Source: JAGGYK01 sp034716155 (GTDB taxonomy: Bacteria > Desulfobacterota > Desulfomonilia > UBA1062). From it: a stretch of DNA of 64,000 nt. The DNA is taken from contig JAYEFR010000082.1 of assembly GCA_034716155.1 (NCBI GenBank), positions 1-64,000 of the forward strand, in the 5' to 3' direction. Below the pieces are notes generated by a model that was given only the letters and a program-made list of their open reading frames with translations, was not told the origin of the DNA and made no database searches. A program made the position numbers and the translations under genes. Numbering within the stretch: the first letter of the stretch is position 1; each line of letters starts with the position of its first letter. Positions 25,889 to 35,486 of the stretch are shown piece by piece.

Positions 25889-26386
25889 TCAACCCTTGCG
25901 GGACTTAAAGATCCTCGATAAAAGGCCACCACGGTCTAAGACCTTTTCTTCTTTAGCCCTCTCCTCTTCATAACCCATAGCTGAAAAGAATATAACCCTA
26001 TCAAAAAATAGGATTACACGATTGTTTAACTCCAGCGATCGCTGACATTCATATGAAGAATCTATTATTTGATTTTCCACTATATACAGCCACAAGTGTC
26101 TCTTCATAAGCATAAAAGCCATCATAACTTCATGACAGGGGATGCCTTCTCTGTATCTCTGCCCCCCAAGCTCAGTATAGTATTTCCTAATATTCGTCTT
26201 ACCCTTATCCCTGCTAAGCCATGAATCTAACCTGCTGTACACATCATGAACACGCTCATATACACGGTCCTCCGACAGGTTTCGGTAATGCTTTGTCTCT
26301 TCCCTACTAAGAAGATCCTTCATTAAACGCCTGGTCAATTCATCTGCACGTTGCTCTATCAAATCAATTAATTTTTGAGAAATCAT
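25889..26386 (-). CDS. RsbRD N-terminal domain protein
   Basis: A 165-residue all-helical protein resembling the RsbRD_N sensory domain, here as a stand-alone protein. Features are EQRADELTRRLMKDLL at the start, SRLDSWLSRDKG, the YRLGxx-like YTELGGQRYREGIPCHEVMMAFMLMKRHLW segment (positions about 85-115) and LELNNRVILFFDRVIF near the end. This domain is common in Desulfobacterota; its ligand is unknown. It may be co-transcribed with the antiporter downstream. Confidence 0.75.
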   Translation of the reverse strand: MISQKLIDLIEQRADELTRRLMKDLLSREETKHYRNLSEDRVYERVHDVYSRLDSWLSRDKGKTNIRKYYTELGGQRYREGIPCHEVMMAFMLMKRHLWLYIVENQIIDSSYECQRSLELNNRVILFFDRVIFFSAMGYEEERAKEEKVLDRGGLLSRIFKSRKG

Positions 26387-26589
26387 AACCCCTCCCTAGC
26401 GTATTTAATATGTGTTATAAATATATTAAACATATAAACCTTTGCAAGGCCTATAAGCCCAAGCTGCGTTCAATTAGTTACCTTCCGGAATTGCTCCCCA
26501 TATATTTGTGTCATAAAACAATTGGCCCCTGATTTAGGCAAATCTTTTTAATCCTTACGAAATGCCTGAGACGATTTTACACATGCATC

Positions 26590-27570
26590 TTAGTCACTGT
26601 TCATCGGTGTTGTGTCCTGATCTTTTTCTTTTATCTCTCCTTGAGATTTCGTGTCTTTGTCATCTTTCGCCTCGATTTTACTTTCTGGAGCAAATTCCTT
26701 GGACAATGCGGCGATACCTGCAATAGAGCCTAGTTGCATAGTTTCAACAGCAGTGCTGGGGACGATCACCAAAGTACTCCTTTCCTTTATGCCCTCATAA
26801 AGTATGTTCATAGCCCTTAGATGGAGAGCAGTTGGGTTATCAGTATAGGTCTTGGCCGCTTCTTCAAACTTCTCTGCCACCTGCCTTTCTGCATCCCCAA
26901 GGATAATTCTTGCCTGACGCTCTCTTTCTGCCTGTGCCTGCATCGACATAGCATCCTCCAACCCTGAGGGGATGACCACATCCCTGATCTCAACGGCAAT
27001 CACATTGACTCCCCACGGCTCTATTCGCTCATATATAATATTTTGAAGTTCAGTATCAATTTTTTCCCTCCCCACCAACATATCAGAGAGCTTGCTCTTA
27101 CCAATCACATCACGTAAGGCTGTTTGACAGGCCCAGGTTATGGCTTCACGATAATCAGCCACCTCTAAAGCCGCCTTCTCCGGAACAATAACCTTCCAGA
27201 AAAGGACTGCGTCGACGTCCACCGGTACAGTATCTTCCGTAAGGGTCTTCTCCGCGCTGAAAGAAGTAGTGATCACCCTGAGGTCAATCCAGTAAGGTAT
27301 GGAGTCAATAACAGGGATAATGAAAAATAGCCCCGGGCCCTTTAGTGAAAGAAATTTGCCCAACCGCAACACAACAACCCTTTCCCACTGATCCGCAACC
27401 TTAATGGCGGAAGATATAGCCAACGCAATAACAAGGGCGATAATCCAGATCCAATTGGTATTAGGATCACCGGAACTCATATATTTCATATATGCTAACA
27501 CTGCACTAGGAACGAAAATTATACAAAAAATCAGTATGGCAAACATGTTTGGACCTGCTTTTTTCATCAT
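26590..27570 (-). CDS. SPFH-domain protein (slipin/stomatin family)
   Basis: A 326-residue membrane-anchored SPFH protein. Two N-terminal hydrophobic stretches precede the band-7 domain: VADQWERVVVLRLGKF, PGLFFIIPVIDSIPYWIDLR, TEDTVPVDVDAVLFWKV and NVIAVEIRDVVIPSGLEDAM, all typical of bacterial slipins. A helical region rich in Ala, Glu and Arg follows, then a Lys/Asp/Glu tail. Slipins form membrane microdomain assemblies and often sit beside nfeD; no nfeD gene is next to it here. Two ATGs in tandem (27570 and 27567) follow AAAGGAGG. Confidence 0.9.
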   Translation of the reverse strand: MMKKAGPNMFAILIFCIIFVPSAVLAYMKYMSSGDPNTNWIWIIALVIALAISSAIKVADQWERVVVLRLGKFLSLKGPGLFFIIPVIDSIPYWIDLRVITTSFSAEKTLTEDTVPVDVDAVLFWKVIVPEKAALEVADYREAITWACQTALRDVIGKSKLSDMLVGREKIDTELQNIIYERIEPWGVNVIAVEIRDVVIPSGLEDAMSMQAQAERERQARIILGDAERQVAEKFEEAAKTYTDNPTALHLRAMNILYEGIKERSTLVIVPSTAVETMQLGSIAGIAALSKEFAPESKIEAKDDKDTKSQGEIKEKDQDTTPMNSD

Positions 27571-27708
27571 ATGCCTCCTTTCTTTTTCTTACCTTACTTA
27601 CTGCCAATACCTAGCTCATAATTGCTTATTACAAGTTTCTGATTCATATCACATTAATATAATTTTTATTAAGCAAAAAACAATGCATTATATGAACTCT
27701 GGTTATCT

Positions 27709-28281
27709 CTATCCGATTATGATATCATCCACGGCACGCTTTGGAACGTGGTGAACGCCTTTACTATCTCTCCAGTACTTGATATCTCCAGTAGAATCAA
27801 CTGTCTCTATCTTAACTGTCTCCTTTGGTTTGCCCAAGGCCAAGACGAGAAGAATTTCATATTGGGGTGGTATATCCAAGGCATCCTGAAGCCTTTTCTT
27901 ATTTACTGAAGCGATCATGCATCCACCCATGCCCTTTTCTGCAGCACCCAAGAGGATGGTTTGAGCCGCTATTCCATGGTCACACCAAAAATAGGGGCTT
28001 ATCTCTTTGTCCCCAAGGATAATAATATAAGCCGACGGCCTCTCCCCCTCGGGGGGGCCAGGCCAGTCTTCAAGATAGGCAGCCCAGGCAAGGTGGGGAA
28101 ATATCAAGCTATTTTTTTCAGGATCATTCGATAGGATATATTTTAAGGGCTGGATATTGCCTGCTGAGGCAGAGAGCCTCGCATAATCAACGAGCTGCCT
28201 GAGGGTATCCATATCTATTGCAACTTCCTGATAAAACCTGCGATAACTTCTGTTCTTTAGTATTAGATTTTTTACCATCAT
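27709..28281 (-). CDS. Nitroreductase-family flavoprotein
   Basis: A 190-residue FMN protein. Family segments are NRSYRRFYQEVAID at the start, ARLSASAGNIQPLKYIL for FMN binding, DHGIAAQTILLGAAEKGMGGCMIAS, and LALGKPKETVKIE. Members reduce nitro compounds, quinones, flavins or enones with NAD(P)H. The substrate here is unknown. It is likely monocistronic, with gaps of about 140 nt on both sides. Confidence 0.88.
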   Translation of the reverse strand: MMVKNLILKNRSYRRFYQEVAIDMDTLRQLVDYARLSASAGNIQPLKYILSNDPEKNSLIFPHLAWAAYLEDWPGPPEGERPSAYIIILGDKEISPYFWCDHGIAAQTILLGAAEKGMGGCMIASVNKKRLQDALDIPPQYEILLVLALGKPKETVKIETVDSTGDIKYWRDSKGVHHVPKRAVDDIIIG

Positions 28282-28421
28282 AATCCCCTTAATTTTATTA
28301 ATTACCTATAACTCAATTTTTTATAACCTGCAAAAAATACTGGCTTTTATTTTCCGGCAGTGTCTGTATTTCATCTAAGTATCTAGAAATACAACTGACC
28401 ACTGGTGGTGGTCTACTGACA

Positions 28422-28934
28422 CTACCTGTTTTTCAGTGCCTTTATAATCTCTTTGCTAAATACGATCAGGTCCGCCGGAGTCCTTGATGTTATGAGATTT
28501 TCGCATACGACAACCTCTGCATCTACAAAGTCGGCCCCTGCATTTAAAAGATCATCCTTGATCGAGAAAAAACCAGTTACCTTTTTACCTCTCAGGTTGC
28601 AACAAGATGCCATCATCCAGGGTCCATGGCATATCGCGGCAATCAGTTTCTTTTTCCTATCCATCTGCATTACAAACTCTACAGTAGAAGGACATCTCCT
28701 CATCCTGTCCGGAGAATACCCCCCTGGAATAACAACCGCATCATAATCATCTGCCTTAATCTCATTCGATGCAAACCCGCTCTTTGTGGGATATCCATGT
28801 TTCCCTTTGTATTCCACACCCTTTTCTGTCCCAATTATATCCACCTTAAATCCCTCTTCCTGCAATCTATACAAAGGATATTGCAGCTCCATATCCTCAT
28901 ACAAATCTTCCACCAAGATTGCAACGTGTATCAT
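28422..28934 (-). CDS. DJ-1/PfpI-family protein
   Basis: A 170-residue class-I glutamine amidotransferase-like protein. The nucleophile elbow is AAICHGPWMMAS (Cys102), with the His that follows it typical of PfpI. An acidic residue in LYEDMELQYP near the N-terminus corresponds to the conserved Glu. The AVVIPGGYSPDRMRR loop is also conserved. Members act as glyoxalases, deglycases or chaperones in stress; the exact role is not determined. It follows the CutA-like gene by 25 nt and is likely co-transcribed. Confidence 0.88.
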   Translation of the reverse strand: MIHVAILVEDLYEDMELQYPLYRLQEEGFKVDIIGTEKGVEYKGKHGYPTKSGFASNEIKADDYDAVVIPGGYSPDRMRRCPSTVEFVMQMDRKKKLIAAICHGPWMMASCCNLRGKKVTGFFSIKDDLLNAGADFVDAEVVVCENLITSRTPADLIVFSKEIIKALKNR

Positions 28935-28959
28935 CTATTCTCCCCTTTGCACGGTAGTT

Positions 28960-29274
28960 TTATTTTGTCTCTTCTTCAATCCACTCCAGAAACTTAGCAT
29001 TCCCGCCTAAGATTGGCAGAACCACTATACATGGGCACGAGTATGAGTGCATCTGCCTTACCTTCTCAACCAATTCAGGTACCAGATTCTCCTTTGTCTT
29101 TGCAATAAGGATGGCTTCGCTGTCGTCCTGAATCTCTCCCTCCCACCAGTACATGGAATTCATATTGTCTATGATATTGACACATGCAGCCAACCTGGTC
29201 TCGACCAATTCCTTGCCGATCCTTCTTGCTTCATCTTTATCCTTTGTGGTTACGTAGATGATATTTAGTTTCAT
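28960..29274 (-). CDS. cutA: Divalent-cation tolerance protein CutA
   Basis: A 104-residue protein with full CutA1 features: YVTTKDKDEARRIGKELVE, RLAACVNIIDNMNSMYWW, GEIQDDSEAILIAKT, and HSYSCPCIVVLPI. CutA1 proteins are trimeric, PII-like in fold, and linked to metal tolerance, although their exact function is still debated. The length is normal. It leads a short run with the DJ-1/PfpI gene. Confidence 0.92.
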   Translation of the reverse strand: MKLNIIYVTTKDKDEARRIGKELVETRLAACVNIIDNMNSMYWWEGEIQDDSEAILIAKTKENLVPELVEKVRQMHSYSCPCIVVLPILGGNAKFLEWIEEETK

Positions 29275-29391
29275 GGTTTCTCCCTGGTTACATATTTATT
29301 AAGTGGATGAAAATTCCACATGCTCTTACCGAGATGTCCTCTGCTAAAGTTGATTGCCAAAGGCAGGCTCTGCCTGAACCTTCCATCTGTT

Positions 29392-32300
29392 CTATTCAAG
29401 ATCAAGATTGATAGTTTCTTTCTCTACTTCAGGATACACCTTGTCAATTGCCTTCTGAACTTCAATTGTTTTTTTAAGGGATGTAACAACCTTGCAGTAA
29501 TGTTTTATATCCTCAAGGGATAGCACCTTATCCTTTCTATCTTTCAGCCATTTACTGCAAACTTGATACCCACCGATCTGATATTCCCAGCAATCTTTCG
29601 GAATCCCTTCAAAATACTGGTTTTGATTGATATAGATACATTCTTGCTTTTCATCATATCTTAACTTCTCGACCTTTTCGTCACCACTTCCCTGAAATTT
29701 GGCAAGGGGAGGATCAAGTTCTTGTGATCTCAATAAATGCAAATCAACCAATTCTTTTCCATATTCAGCCATCCTGTTAAATATCTTGCAATCTCTTGTA
29801 AATGGAATTCTCGGGAAACCTCCCTTTAGAAACTCGGCATATTGAGTACGGTAGATATTCGAATAGAGAATTGCGTAGATGTAGTAGAAAATCTCTTCTG
29901 GTGTAATATTGGTAGAACAGACATTCTTGTCTGTTTCCTCTCTGTCTGTTTCTCCGTTGAAATACCAACCATGATACCCCCATGGACTTTCTGTTAATGC
30001 TCTTTTCACTGGATTATTCAGCATATAATTCATTTTCTCGTTCAACTCGTTTTGATCCCTTATAATTCTATCAAAAGATTCCTCTTGCCAGATAGAGCCA
30101 GAAGTCCCCCTTTTTAAGTTGAGTTGTCGGGCTGATGCCCCCTTAATACCTCTCATTATTCTACTAAGATTATATTCTTCCTTCGGGGTCAACAAAAGAT
30201 GAACATGATCTGGCATTACAATGGCTGCAATAAGTGTATAAAATTTTCCATTGCCCTCTATAATGTGTTTCAAAACCAGTTTCTGTTCCTCGATAGATAG
30301 ATCTCCTTGGGCTGTTCTGAAAGTAACAAAATATGTTGCATCCTTCAATGTCCAGTGTGGGAGATGTCTTCTTGTGATTTGAAGGTCATTGGTAGAACAG
30401 ACATTTTTGTCTGTTTCCTCCAAGGTAGAACAGACATTTTTGTCTGTTTCCTCCAAATTAGTGTCAGACAAGAATGTCCGACCTACCGGACCTACCGCCG
30501 GACCTGCACTTTTACAAATGTCGGATAACGCCTTGAAAATCTTTGGATTTATATTGGGTTGCCTTTTCTCTGCCTTTTCCATGTGGCCAATGAGCTCTTT
30601 CCTGTCTGTGTAGGGGTAGAGGTAGAGGGGAGCTAAGCTCATAATTCCTCTGTTGCTATAAAATGACCGATTGTCGATAATATTTTGGCTAATAAAAACA
30701 TGGCTATATGTCTCATTTAATGCTACCTGACGCATAAAGACAAGTCCTATATTCCCCTGCATCATGTGACGCATGACCTTTTTGCGTGAACGTTCAATAA
30801 CTGCATCGTGATAGAAAATCCATCGAATATCAAAGGGCCGATATAAAATCTTTGTGATAGAATCTCCCCATTTTTTATCCTTTCTCACCTCTTCTCGTGC
30901 AGCTTCCAATTTCCAGTTTGATTTATCCTTTAACTCAAAGGTTTGTCTTACAAGGCCATCGGGCATATTTTTATCGCAGAAGGTCCTAATCCGCTGTTTA
31001 AGCTTTTCTTTATCAGAGTCTATTACAAATTTGTCTCTTGATGTTACCACCCCCACACTATTAAGTGGAAATATCTCAGTTATTTTAGGCCATCTTTCAT
31101 AATACTCTAAAAGCCTTTCATCCCTTGGCACAAAAAGATAAAATTCAGATTTTGGGGAGAGCTGATTCCATTCAATTGTTTCTACATTATTCTCTAAAAG
31201 CCACTCGTATTTATTTTCTCGCATCCCCCAAATCTCTGAATGATAGACCTTGCATTCGCTCTTTTTCTCTTGATTTTTTATACAGAGTGCAATGGCTACA
31301 CCCTGCTGGATGTCAAAGACATTTTCATCCTTAGAGCCGTCAGGGCTCTTCTCTTTTTTCAGGCTATTGCCGTGTAGATCAAGAATATAGATTTCATTGA
31401 AACTGTTCATCACTGATTGGCGCATACCTCTAAAGGTGGGATTATCAAGATAGCTATGATTGGTAATATATCCTAATACTCCTTCACCTGCCTGATCAAT
31501 CTTCCACTGGGCAAACCGGATGAATTTCACATAATCGTCCTGAAGCCATTTTGGATTCTTTTCTCCAAGGGGTTTACCATCAACAAACTTGTAATCCCCA
31601 ATAAGCTTTCCTATCCACGTTTTTATCTTTCTTCTCTTTGCTATACCCTTTTTTGTTTTTATTGTGATGTACCTTTCACTTGCATTTGCAGAATGCCCTG
31701 AATACGGCGGATTGCCGAGGATTACCAGTATAGGCTGTTCCTTTTTAACTTTACCAGCCAGATGAGATTCCTCAGAAAGAGATGCCATAAACGGCAACCC
31801 TGTTTCAGCAAGTTCCTCCATCTCCAATGTATTGGTGAGGTATAGTTTGAATCTGTCATCTTCTTTGAGTCTATACCCAAGCTCTTCTAAGAGAAAAGAC
31901 ATCTTCAAATAGCCCACTGCATAGGGAGCCATCATCAACTCAAAGGCATAAAAATTCTTAAGGATATGTTCTTTAATAAAATTCCCTTCCCCCCCTTCGC
32001 CATATTTAAAGACAAATTCCTCAACTGCCTGTTTTGCTGCCTCAGCTAGAAAGGTGAGGGTGCCTGCTGCTGGATCTAATACAGTAACCGAGCTGATTGC
32101 AAATCCCTCCCGTTTATCAAAGTGCTGCTTCAAGATGTGATGCAAAGAACGGACAATATAGGATACCACTGATTCTGGCGTATAATAGACACCTCTTTTC
32201 TCTCTTGTCTTTGGGTCATATTCGGCCAAAAAGGTCTCATAGAAATGAACAATAGGATCTTTGCCCCTTCCTTCATGAAAATACGTATGGAGAATTTCAT

Positions 32301-33171
32301 TTACATCAGTAACCGCTAAGACCTCGGATATATCATCTATAATCCACTCCATTTGTTTGGGTAAGTCTTCAAGGGAGACAAAACTGAATACATCTCGTAA
32401 GATCCCAATAGTGTGTGGAATGTTGTCGTATGCAAGTTTTCTATTAAATCCATTTTCAGAGCGGGTACGGGCAGCAAAGAGACCATAGGTAATGGTCTGG
32501 GAATAGAGATCGGCAAACTCTTCTTTAGAAAGAGTACCAATAAGATATTTCCTGAATGCCTCATAAAATCCAAAGATGTGACCTTTTCCTTCCTCTTCTT
32601 TTAACTCCTGAGCAATGACTTCATCCTTTAAAAAACGTGTCCTCTTTGCCAATTCTATTGCCAAAGTTTTCGCACTATAGACCTTTGGAAGAGAAAAGGA
32701 GAAAAACTTTTCAAGCAATTTGATAAAATCTGCCTGTTTTTCAACAGGAGGTATCATTTTAAGTTTTTGTGCAACAAATGGCCTGCCGATGAGGACTTGA
32801 TCTGCCAGGGTGCCATCACGATACAGCCTAAACTCAAAGAAATTGGTTAGTATCAGATTGGGGAAAGTTTTGCGATAGCGTTTTAACTGCTCGGAATTTT
32901 CTATCCTGTCTAAATTCTCAACCATTGGTGATTTTGCTTCAATGTATCCAACAATATGCTGGGTTCCGTCCCAGACTCTGAAATCAGGATTGCCGGCTTC
33001 GGTCTTTTTTGGCAAGATTGTAATATAAATATTCCTTTTGCCGACTGAATCTGAATATTCTTTTAATAGACCTTTGAGGACAGAATAATAACTTTCTTCC
33101 CTTGCATCCCCCCGAGTTGCAATCTCAGATATTTTTCTCAAATACGACTTTAGCATCATGTCTTCTTTCAC
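29392..33171 (-). CDS. Fused nuclease-methyltransferase restriction enzyme (type ISP/IIG-like) with embedded RAYT domain
   Basis: This 1259-residue protein has an N-terminal PD-(D/E)xK nuclease (NPDF with Asp63, then YIEAK with Glu78 and Lys80). A helical linker and an N6-adenine methyltransferase follow, with motif I DPAAGT (366-371) and motif IV NPPYSG (487-492). A target-recognition region with DTP/ITPEEIFYYIYAILYS near 1089 is typical of type ISP enzymes. Between residues about 888 and 1088 the protein is interrupted by a foreign segment: three REP-encoded LEETDKNVCST-type stretches around a complete RAYT domain (HUH at H989/H991 in MPDHVHLLL, Tyr1049 in NYMLNNPVK). Without it the host would be about 1059 residues, normal for the family. 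Start GTG 33171; ATG 33159 is an alternative. Confidence 0.88.
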   Translation of the reverse strand: MKEDMMLKSYLRKISEIATRGDAREESYYSVLKGLLKEYSDSVGKRNIYITILPKKTEAGNPDFRVWDGTQHIVGYIEAKSPMVENLDRIENSEQLKRYRKTFPNLILTNFFEFRLYRDGTLADQVLIGRPFVAQKLKMIPPVEKQADFIKLLEKFFSFSLPKVYSAKTLAIELAKRTRFLKDEVIAQELKEEEGKGHIFGFYEAFRKYLIGTLSKEEFADLYSQTITYGLFAARTRSENGFNRKLAYDNIPHTIGILRDVFSFVSLEDLPKQMEWIIDDISEVLAVTDVNEILHTYFHEGRGKDPIVHFYETFLAEYDPKTREKRGVYYTPESVVSYIVRSLHHILKQHFDKREGFAISSVTVLDPAAGTLTFLAEAAKQAVEEFVFKYGEGGEGNFIKEHILKNFYAFELMMAPYAVGYLKMSFLLEELGYRLKEDDRFKLYLTNTLEMEELAETGLPFMASLSEESHLAGKVKKEQPILVILGNPPYSGHSANASERYITIKTKKGIAKRRKIKTWIGKLIGDYKFVDGKPLGEKNPKWLQDDYVKFIRFAQWKIDQAGEGVLGYITNHSYLDNPTFRGMRQSVMNSFNEIYILDLHGNSLKKEKSPDGSKDENVFDIQQGVAIALCIKNQEKKSECKVYHSEIWGMRENKYEWLLENNVETIEWNQLSPKSEFYLFVPRDERLLEYYERWPKITEIFPLNSVGVVTSRDKFVIDSDKEKLKQRIRTFCDKNMPDGLVRQTFELKDKSNWKLEAAREEVRKDKKWGDSITKILYRPFDIRWIFYHDAVIERSRKKVMRHMMQGNIGLVFMRQVALNETYSHVFISQNIIDNRSFYSNRGIMSLAPLYLYPYTDRKELIGHMEKAEKRQPNINPKIFKALSDICKSAGPAVGPVGRTFLSDTNLEETDKNVCSTLEETDKNVCSTNDLQITRRHLPHWTLKDATYFVTFRTAQGDLSIEEQKLVLKHIIEGNGKFYTLIAAIVMPDHVHLLLTPKEEYNLSRIMRGIKGASARQLNLKRGTSGSIWQEESFDRIIRDQNELNEKMNYMLNNPVKRALTESPWGYHGWYFNGETDREETDKNVCSTNITPEEIFYYIYAILYSNIYRTQYAEFLKGGFPRIPFTRDCKIFNRMAEYGKELVDLHLLRSQELDPPLAKFQGSGDEKVEKLRYDEKQECIYINQNQYFEGIPKDCWEYQIGGYQVCSKWLKDRKDKVLSLEDIKHYCKVVTSLKKTIEVQKAIDKVYPEVEKETINLDLE
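29911..29940. repeat. REP unit, left copy (ACAGACATTCTTGTCTGT)
   Basis: GGTAGAACAGACATTCTTGT, then CTGTTTCCTC. The core palindrome ACAGACA/TGTCTGT differs from the right copies by one base in the loop. On the minus strand it encodes EETDKNVCST. Confidence 0.75.
30391..30456. repeat. REP tandem, two identical 33-bp units
   Basis: Two exact copies, 30391-30423 and 30424-30456, each begin GGTAGAACAGACATTTTTGT. The palindrome is ACAGACA-TTTT-TGTCTGT. On the minus strand both read LEETDKNVCST in the host frame, because 33 is a multiple of three. An inverse relative, GTCAGACAAGAATGTCCGAC, follows at about 30463. Confidence 0.8.
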
Positions 33172-33500
33172 AATTATAAAGTTCTTAATACAGCATAGGA
33201 GACAATATCAGATCACAAAACACCTCAAAAATAACAATTGATATAAAACAGTGCTGATACTTTATGTCAGGCTTACCGATATGGAACTCACACCTGTCAG
33301 AAAGATACCAACAAAAGAATCACCTCCCTGAAATTTCCAATTTTATAGACGATTCCTGTAATCATTGTCAATAGCAAGCAGGGTGCTACCCTAATTCTTT
33401 TGAGAGGACATTCAAGCGTTTTTTGCTAATACATCTTGGCGAAGCGGAAGGATAGCGATTCTCCACCTTTAGCAATACCCCTTAAGCCCCGCATTTTACA
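33172..33500. other. Gap with no gene
   Basis: AT-rich in its first half. The segment TTTGCTAATACATCTTGGCG near 33424-33444 matches an inverse copy near 1930-1945 (CGCCAAAGGATGTATTAGC), so a further dispersed repeat is present. No RNA gene or promoter of good quality was recognised. Confidence 0.4.
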
Positions 33501-35486
33501 CTATTCCGGATTAAGTAATAAACGCGCTAACCCGGCAATCTTGTCCGGTGTTCCAAGGACAACAACCACATCGTGAGCCATGATTTGTGTGTCTCCCGTT
33601 GGATTGGACAAGATTTGCGAATCCCGCTTTATTGCAAGCAAGGTAACACCATATTCCTTTCTCAGCTTAATCTGAGCTACTGTCTTTCCGGCTACAGATG
33701 ATACTTCACCAACCCGCAACGCACTGATCTCAACATCTTGAAGATAGCGATCTAGATCAAGAAAAGAGGGTGATTTTTTTGTAATACTTCGTAACATCTG
33801 GTAACTGTCTGTACGCACTTCAGAAATCAACTGTTCGATTTGATCTCTGGGCATGAGGTATTTCCTCAAGACCCGGGTAAAGATCTCCACGGATGTCTCA
33901 AACTCCTCTGGGATGACTTCGTTAGCGCCCAGATCATACAAGGGTTTCAATTCCTGGAGATATCGCGTTCGTACTATTATGTAAACCTTGGGGTTCATTC
34001 TTCGAGCGATATCAGTGATCCTACGGGCTGCCGTAGGATCGTTAATGGCCACCACTACCACTCGCGCATCCTTTATGTCGGCACGCTCAAGCACTACTTC
34101 CTGGGTAGCGTCCCCATAATAAATCAGCTCCCCCTTCCCTTTCTCGTCTCGTACTGTTTCAGGGTTCATTTCAATAATCACATAGGGGATGCCTCCTGCC
34201 CTGGCGGCTCTCGCCAGATTTCTGCCATTAACTCCGAATCCAATGATTATAAGGTGGTCTCTTTTGCCCACATCTTCTATCTCGTCTACAGGATAAAAGC
34301 CGGACTTCAATCTACCATGCATAGGCAACCTCAAAACAAGATCTGCTACGCGAGGAGAAAGGTCTACAATGAATGGGGTCAAGGCCATGGTAAGCACTGT
34401 GACTGCAAGAAAAAGCTGATAGGCGCCTCCAGCAAGTAAACCATACTCTACCCCTACCTTAGACAAGATAAAAGAGAACTCACCTACCTGGCTGAGTGCA
34501 AGCCCGACTAAAATCGCAGTGCGAAGCGGAAATCCCAGTAAAGCTGTTGCAAGGCCGGCACTTAGAGTCTTTAATACAAAAATACCTAAAGCAATCAGTA
34601 CGATAACCCCTGGATGCTGGAGAAGGAAAGCAACATCTAACAGCATCCCGATTGAGACAAAGAAGAAACTGGTAAAGACATCCCGGAAGGGCAAGATATT
34701 GCCAAGGGCCTGATGAGAGTACTCAGATTCAGATATGATAAGTCCTGCCATGAATGCACCCAGGGCAAGGGAAAGTCCTGCCATGGAGGTGAGCCATGCA
34801 ACTGCAAGGCATATTACAATAACAACCAATAAGAAAAGCTCGCGAATTCGCGTTCTGGCAATCTGATACAGGACCTGTGGCACAATCCATTTGGCGCCAA
34901 TGATAACCAAAACAATAATACCGAGCCCTTTGACCATAAGAATAAAGAGTGACCCGCCTAAATTCTCAGTAGACCCTCCCAGTAAAGGTATCAACAACAT
35001 CATCGGAACAACAATGATATCCTGAAAGATTAAGATGCCAAGACCTGTACGCCCATGCGGGCTATCGATTTCAGCCCTTTCCTGGAACAATTTGAGTACA
35101 ATCGCGGTGCTGCTAAGGGACACAAGGAATCCTATAAATACAGCCTCCCCAAAGGGCTGGCCGAATTTCAGGGCTGTGGCAAAACCCGCTATGAAGGTCA
35201 ATAGTACCTGGATAGCCCCGCCCATCAAGAGTGTTTTCCTGATTTGCAGCAGATTCTTGAATGAAAACTCCATACCGATGGTAAAAAGCAACAACCCTAT
35301 CCCTATCTCAGCCAAGGTCTCAACTTCATTAACTGCCTTTACCAACCCAAGCCCATGAGGCCCTGCCATTATCCCTGTCAGGATAAATCCTACAATTACC
35401 GGTATCCGAAGTTTGTGGAATATATAGAGGACAACAACAGAGAGCCCAAATATGATTATAATTTCATTTAGCAGAGGTATTCCCAT
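33501..35486 (-). CDS. CPA2 antiporter with C-terminal RCK domains (Kef/YbaL type)
   Basis: A 661-residue protein. Residues 1 to about 390 form the 12-span exchanger domain (RIPVIVGFILTGIMAGPHG, GLLLFTIGMEFS, SLSSTAIVLKLFQERAEID, LALGAFMAGLIISES). An RCK_N Rossmann domain follows (LIIIGFGVNGRNLARAARAGG, YGDATQEVVLERADIKDA), then an RCK_C domain (about 570-655, SSVAGKTVAQIKLRKEYGVT). Such proteins control K+ or Na+ efflux coupled to H+, gated by nucleotide or ligand binding at RCK. It is monocistronic between the restriction gene and a repeat-filled gap. Confidence 0.92.
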   Translation of the reverse strand: MGIPLLNEIIIIFGLSVVVLYIFHKLRIPVIVGFILTGIMAGPHGLGLVKAVNEVETLAEIGIGLLLFTIGMEFSFKNLLQIRKTLLMGGAIQVLLTFIAGFATALKFGQPFGEAVFIGFLVSLSSTAIVLKLFQERAEIDSPHGRTGLGILIFQDIIVVPMMLLIPLLGGSTENLGGSLFILMVKGLGIIVLVIIGAKWIVPQVLYQIARTRIRELFLLVVIVICLAVAWLTSMAGLSLALGAFMAGLIISESEYSHQALGNILPFRDVFTSFFFVSIGMLLDVAFLLQHPGVIVLIALGIFVLKTLSAGLATALLGFPLRTAILVGLALSQVGEFSFILSKVGVEYGLLAGGAYQLFLAVTVLTMALTPFIVDLSPRVADLVLRLPMHGRLKSGFYPVDEIEDVGKRDHLIIIGFGVNGRNLARAARAGGIPYVIIEMNPETVRDEKGKGELIYYGDATQEVVLERADIKDARVVVVAINDPTAARRITDIARRMNPKVYIIVRTRYLQELKPLYDLGANEVIPEEFETSVEIFTRVLRKYLMPRDQIEQLISEVRTDSYQMLRSITKKSPSFLDLDRYLQDVEISALRVGEVSSVAGKTVAQIKLRKEYGVTLLAIKRDSQILSNPTGDTQIMAHDVVVVLGTPDKIAGLARLLLNPE

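Larger units (their letters stand above)
29908..30510 (-). mobile_element. RAYT (REP-associated tyrosine transposase) unit inserted in frame in the R-M gene
   Basis: About 603 nt, with no stop in the host frame. The RAYT domain covers residues about 930-1073 of the host protein: RRHLPHWTLKDATYFVTFR at the start, IVMPDHVHLLLTP (HUH), GIKGASARQLNL, WQEESFDRIIRD, and MNYMLNNPVKRAL with the predicted nucleophile Tyr1049. REP units lie at both ends: tandem copies at 30391-30456, an opposite-orientation relative at about 30461-30485, and one copy at 29911-29940. Catalytic residues are present, so the unit may be active or recently inserted. Confidence 0.85.
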
